A DNA stretch of 11,890 nucleotides from Euperipatoides rowelli (lineage: Eukaryota > Onychophora > Udeonychophora > Euonychophora > Peripatopsidae), in assembly GCA_003024985.2 (NCBI GenBank), contig PXIH01S0001336.1, one strand, 5' to 3'. A program made the translations under genes and the position numbers. Below, piece after piece: positions 7,818-11,890 of the stretch; the first letter of the stretch is position 1, and each line of letters begins with the position of its first letter. Under the pieces are notes generated by a model. The model searched no databases. It saw nothing but the letters and a program-made list of their open reading frames with translations, and was not told where the DNA came from.

Positions 7818-7823
7818 AATAAA
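7818..7823 (+). terminator. Polyadenylation signal of the GPCR gene
   Basis: AATAAA lies 42 bases past the stop codon, before the inverted-repeat element that starts near 7839. If used, the 3' UTR would be very short and cleavage would fall close to the transposon boundary. Confidence 0.6.
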
Positions 7824-8314
7824 CTGACTCACATGGGGGAAGGTAGGGCTAAGTGGATATATTGGGTAAAGTGGATCACAACATTTATTTCAAATTTAGT
7901 TTATAGAGGCCACTAGTTACCCACTTGGAGAGTTAGTCTGTTTCAAAATCCACCATTGTCAACAATAAAAATATCTGAAAGTGATTCTAAGATTAGTAAA
8001 ATGCAATTTATCACTGTTTTTGTAAAACATCAATAATTTGTAATAGAATTGTGTGTAATATGAACAAAATTTCAGTCAGCATTTGGGTTAGCTTGAGTCA
8101 TTGACCAGTCAGGACAGAATAATCATTTTGTTACACCTACTTGTTTAGGCTAGACAAAATGGTTAGCACAAAAATATGACTGGGGGAAAAGTGGATATTT
8201 AAAGTCAAGGCAAAGTTGATCCCCAAAACCAAGCTTGTCTTTGGCTTCATTAACTTAAGACTATCACCTCAAACACCAGAACAAGTCCAAAGGGAAACAC
8301 AAGCTGATCCACAT

Positions 8315-8500
8315 TTATGCAATAGTGGTACTGACCAAGTAAACAAAGTTACAACATCAGTTTCACCATCAGACATAAGACTACTACTATATAAGGCTGC
8401 TACTAGGGCACTAGGAACATGAAGATGAATTTAATAGTGTTCTGAGGTATTGACTATCACACCAGTCAAGAAGGCTACTAGGGAACAATTTTAAAAGAAG
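8315..8500 (+). pseudogene. Pogo/Tigger-type transposase, C-terminal tail remnant
   Basis: In one frame, the block VSPSDIRLLLYKAATRA (8360-8410) is followed, after stops at 8420, 8426, 8432 and 8435, by SEVLTITPVKKATREQF (8441-8491). Pogo/Tigger/jerky-like DDE transposases have a tail after the catalytic core with a VSPxxIRPxPK block and then a basic stretch leading to a SExLTxTPxK block, the same order and similar spacing. The DDE core and the DNA-binding domains are missing. The identification rests on these two short blocks plus the transposon-like setting; I recognise the pattern from family knowledge and could not search for it. Confidence 0.65.
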
Positions 8501-8660
8501 ACTAATTCCTACCACAAAAATCACTCAAGCACCTTGGTAGGGTAAAAATCCAAACTTGCAATATCTAGGCCGACTGTTTGGCCGACTTATTTTGTTTAAT
8601 TTATGATGAGATATACATCGAGCCACCAGAAAAGGTTTGGATACATTGCTCAGTTTGCAA

Positions 8661-9276
8661 TAATTGAATCAGTTATTTGAGAAAACAGATAAGTCAACCA
8701 ATTTAAACTTTCGGGAGGGGGGGAACCTGTTTATAGCTTAACATTTAATTTTTTTTCTTTAAATGTCAGTGTTCTAATATTTATTAGTGCTGTTTATATT
8801 ATAATATTGTTATGGAGGGAAAAAATTCATCCCAATATTCCATGAGAATTTTAGCTTCAAATATCTATAATTTGTCTGCTTTCTCAATTAAATGAAGAAT
8901 TTTGGTGACATTAAAATGAACAAAACTGCATGATTTGTTTGCCACAGGGTAAAAATGAGTTCCCCGTATAGGATAGTAATGGTTGTTTGAGAAACAGTAT
9001 AAGTCACCAAAATGGCAATTTATATTTACTAAATCAACCTAGTGGTAAGATTTGGAAATAATACCATAAATTTGAGAAAGTAGACAAGTCATTGACTTGT
9101 CATGTTTCTTTAATAAACAAATAATCAAAGGTTTAATTTTGTCATAATAAAACTATACGATTTGTCTACTTTCTCTTCCAAAAGGTGTATTCACCTGATG
9201 TCTGTATATTTTTGGCATAAGGTCAAAATTGCCATTTTGGTGACTTATACTGTTTCTCAAACAACTGATTCAATTA
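8661..9276. mobile_element. Nested inverted-repeat element with repeated internal motif
   Basis: TAATTGAATCAGTT at 8661-8674 is exactly inverted at 9263-9276 and similarity extends about 20 bases further in. Inside, 8982-9021 and 9226-9265 form a perfect 40-bp inverted pair. A motif close to GAGAAAnnAGAnAAGTCA occurs six times: plus strand at 8676, 8986 and 9071, minus strand at 8871-8887, 9161-9175 and 9241-9261. GACAAGTCA at 9083-9091 and its inverted copy at 9093-9101 form a palindrome with one central base. No coding is seen. The TA at each outer edge could be a mariner-type target duplication, but no longer one is visible. It sits within the pogo-like element and appears to be a later insertion. 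Confidence 0.6.
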
Positions 9277-9440
9277 GGTACATGATGCCTTCAGATCCTA
9301 TGAAGGAAAAAGTAACTTCATAATGTGATCAGGGTGTATATGGTTCCAACTACCTACTGTTTATTTAGCTTTCACCAAATAATTTGTGTATAGATTAACA
9401 AGAAACTTTCCAATATTAATACTAAATTTTGTTGTTCAAG

Positions 9441-9498
9441 TTTATTTTTGTACTTTTTAGTTAAAAATATTTATTTTTATACTTTTTGGTTAAAAATA
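9441..9498. repeat. 29-bp tandem duplication
   Basis: Two adjacent 29-base units (9441-9469 and 9470-9498) match at 27 positions. They are A/T-only apart from a few G and C and lie in the right half of the pogo-like element. Right after them, 9510-9521 and 9533-9544 form a 12-bp perfect inverted pair with an 11-base loop. Confidence 0.8.
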
Positions 9499-9790
9499 AA
9501 AATAAATAAAAATTGTTTCAAAATTATCATTATTGAAACAATTTAATTATTAGCAGTTATCCACTTTGCCCTCTTACACTGATCCACTTTACCCATACCA
9601 TTGGGCAAAGTGGATTATTTTCTCATTTTTACTAAAAATTTATTTATTGATATCCATAAAATCAAAACATTATGATTGACCTAGAATATATAATTGGAAT
9701 ATCAGGGGTATGTACAAATAGATTTTTGATAAATTAGGTGGGTTTAGATTGTCCTAAAGTTAAGTGATCCACTCACTATGCCCTACCTTC

Positions 9791-10978
9791 ATTTTGTAAC
9801 TGATTTAGTGATTTAATGTTAAACAATAAGACTAAATTAATTGTTGTAGTATATGAATGTTAGATTTTACAATAAATCTTCCTAAACTTTATTTAATATG
9901 AAGCAATAATTGATTCAGAATTTAGGAGGAAGATTATAATGAAAGTATATAGTACATTCTTTCCACTTCACCCTAACAGCAAGAAACAAACAAATGAATT
10001 TTTCAAATCTTTTTAGCATTTGTTTAAAATTAAATTAAAGACCACTATATGTGTTTTCCTATAAATATCACATATGTGAATCCTAATACAGTAGCCTATA
10101 TTGCAAATTATTTAGCCTTGCTTAAAGCTTCAATAGTTTATTTTGTCACCTTTGATGTCTATCAATACAGATCAATGCTGGATTAAATCAAACCTTTCAT
10201 TATAAAAGTATTTAGACTTGAGAGAAATGCGTGAGAACTTTGTCATGTAAAACTGTTTAATGTTTTATTAAATTTTGCATTTTTAAATTTGAAGTTATTA
10301 GGGTTTAAAATATTTATGAAATGTTAAAATTAACCCTTTGAATGCTTAACTTTTTGATAAGCATAGACTACCATGAAGGTTGGAGGGGGGGGGGAGGCTC
10401 TAGGGATACATAATATTTTGCTATATTTAATGAACAAAGCACATAATTTATATAATTTTCAAATTTTTCTGTCATCTTTGTAGATATAAGAGCCTTCATA
10501 GATTGTACATAAGATCAACATGTTCTTTTTACAAAATTAACCAAACCTTTTAACTGAACGACAATTAGAATGCTTATAAATTAATCATGCGAACTTTTCA
10601 CAAATTGCTCATAACTTCCTTAATAATATTAAGTTTTAAGCTTGGTTATTCACTGCATTATTGTTAACTAAATATACCCATGGTAATTGAAGTTGAATAT
10701 TGAGACAATATATCTAGGATTTGATTTTATACATTTAAGATTTTGAAAAGAAAATACTCTCTTAAACAGAGATAAAACACTTAGTGAAGATGTCATATCA
10801 TGGCACCAATAATTATTACCGAATATGCCAGCAGTAAGCTGTTTACTCTCCCTTTTAATTTTTGTCTCCAGGAAAGTACATAGATTAAAATCATTTTCTT
10901 GAATTCAATTTAACAGCCTTCCTTTCTTACTGAAAGAGTTCATCCCATGAATGCTTTGAGCAGTTGTTCTAATTTTAC
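9791..10978. other. AT-rich non-coding DNA
   Basis: No open frame, transposon end or RNA motif was recognised. A run of G (near 10384-10393) is the only compositional anomaly. The stretch ends where the poly-A tail of the minus-strand LINE begins. Confidence 0.5.
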
Positions 10979-11890
10979 GTTTTTTTGTTTTTTTTTGTGA
11001 TATAATACTCTTTATTGAAAAGAAATAAAATATTTATTGTACAAAAGTTAAAGAAAGTGTAGTTAGCAAAATATCACACAGGCTATTATCAAGTTAAACT
11101 TTTAACAGGGTAGATAACATTTCTAACAAATTTATCTATATAGAGCTTAAAATATTGTAGCCCAATGTCAGAACAGTTATTATCCAGACTATTCCAATAT
11201 TCAAAAGCTCTAATTTCTATAATAGAAATGTCTTCTTTGATTGTCTTTTCATACACTTGTTTGAATATTTATTCATGTCCTTTATTTTTTTAAAAATTAT
11301 TTGGTATGAATAAATTATTAATGTTAGTTTTTTTATTATTGTTTCTTATGAATAGAAGATCCCAATAAAATCTTTTTTGTTTAGGGAAGAGGGTTCCAAC
11401 TTTAGTGTATTTCATTATAATTTTTGTAATAAAGGTTACCAATTTGGTTAGTTATATTTCTAAACATTTTCTCAATATTTTTTTAATCTTTAAAGTTAGA
11501 ATAACCAATAATCTTATCACAATAAACAATGTTAGGTTGAGGATAGGTTTAGTAAATTAATTTAAAAGTTTTAGGGCTAATATGTTTTATATAAATTTTA
11601 ATAATTATTTTCTAAAATAAGATGTTTGATGAGAAAATGTAAATTTATTGTCAAAAGATATACCTAGAACTTTGTGATTATCTTTATTTTCAATTTGAGT
11701 ACTGTTTAATACCTGAGTGTATCTTCTTTTTGTTACCAATATGCACTCTAGGATTAATATTAAAATATATCATTAAGCCAGAATGAACTTTGTTTATATC
11801 ATCATGGGGAATAATAATTTTTTTTTTTTTGTCGATATATTTTAATATCATCTGCATAATATAAGCATATAGATTTTCTAATTTCAGAAA
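10979..11890 (-). mobile_element. 3' end of a non-LTR (LINE) retrotransposon, runs off the window
   Basis: Read on the minus strand, RT coding from the right edge is followed by a stop codon (11091-11089), a 3' UTR of about 90 bases, AATAAA (complement of 11011-11016) and an A-rich tail (complement of 10979-10996). This is the layout of a polyadenylated LINE. The RT motifs and the WNSL-type C-terminal block resemble the CR1/Jockey group. The tail marks the 3' junction with host DNA, and the 5' junction lies outside the window. Confidence 0.88.
11089..11890 (-). pseudogene. LINE reverse transcriptase, C-terminal part, broken
   Basis: This part would copy the element RNA at a nicked target site. 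Minus-strand reading from the right edge gives SICLYYADDIKIYR (YADD at 11858-11847), the catalytic palm motif. An A run (11819-11830) then shifts the frame. In another frame HKVLGISFDNKFTFSHQ (about 11677-11627) is a conserved block after the palm, and AFEYWNSLDNNCSDIGLQYF (about 11205-11146) is the usual C-terminal WNSL region, ending at TGA 11091-11089. Several stops and frame changes lie between these blocks, so the copy is dead. The N-terminal RT and endonuclease are outside the window. Confidence 0.88.

Larger units (their letters stand above)
7839..9790. mobile_element. Degenerate pogo/Tigger-like DNA transposon, about 1.95 kb
   Basis: GAAGGTAGGGC at 7839-7849 is repeated in inverted orientation at 9780-9790, and similarity continues inward in broken form (AAGTGGAT type sequence on both sides). 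A 15-bp block, GGGTAAAGTGGATCA at 7864-7878, has its exact inverted copy at 9580-9594. Further GGGYAAAGTGGAT-type copies lie at 8183, 8209, 9559 and 9603, so they cluster near both ends as subterminal transposase sites would. The fragment at 8360-8500 encodes a transposase tail of the pogo/Tigger type, which fixes the class. Most of the transposase is gone and a second inverted-repeat element occupies the centre. The expected TA target duplication is not clear, so the outer ends may be off by a few bases. Confidence 0.7.

Noticed and set aside
8661-9276. Repeated motif considered as a CRISPR-like array
   Set aside because: The copies lie on both strands with uneven spacing and degenerate sequence, in animal DNA; it is transposon structure.

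Overview
This is an AT-rich stretch (roughly 70% A+T by eye) of animal nuclear DNA. Long A/T homopolymers, microsatellites, a tRNA-derived SINE, LINE and Ty3/gypsy remains, cut-and-paste transposon relics and a seven-transmembrane receptor all indicate a metazoan. The receptor looks like the peptide-type rhodopsin receptors that have expanded in many invertebrates, so an invertebrate is most likely. The phylum cannot be read from the sequence.

Layout. 1-1830 is AT-rich DNA with no gene, holding one weak inverted-repeat pair (1116-1314) and an (ATT)8 tract. 1840-2392 is a non-autonomous hAT transposon with 11-bp terminal inverted repeats and a perfect 8-bp target duplication, and a second, GC-richer hAT-like piece seems nested in it. 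2401-2861 is unassigned. 2887-5580 is a 5'-truncated, heavily mutated Ty3/gypsy retrotransposon in + orientation: reverse transcriptase fragment, RNase H, integrase, polypurine tract and a 181-bp 3' LTR. A tRNA-derived SINE (3074-3386) interrupts its RT, and a perfect 21-bp fold-back marks its broken 5' edge. 5747-6670 is a 924-bp element with TTAA on both sides and CCTGTAACC ends, best read as a piggyBac-like non-autonomous element. It contains a second, diverged copy of the same SINE.

The only intact gene is a class A GPCR of 344 residues (6742-7776, +). A good splice acceptor lies just upstream of its ATG and a polyadenylation signal 42 bases past its stop. About 60 bases further on begins a degenerate element of about 1.95 kb (7839-9790) with inverted ends, repeated GGGYAAAGTGGAT motifs near both ends, and a recognisable C-terminal tail of a pogo/Tigger-type transposase. 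Nested in it is a 616-bp inverted-repeat element (8661-9276) with a perfect 40-bp inverted pair and six copies of one short motif. 9791-10978 shows no feature. From 10979 to the right edge, on the minus strand, is the 3' end of a LINE (RT motif YADD, C-terminal WNSL motif, AATAAA, poly-A tail).

The pieces do not form a pathway. The window is a receptor gene held open between transposon relics of at least six classes. The contrast between the intact GPCR frame and the broken frames of every transposon gene is the strongest sign that the receptor is functional. I did not find a new defence or metabolic system; the most notable items are the divergent receptor, the SINE hairpin and the nested inverted-repeat structure at 8661-9276.
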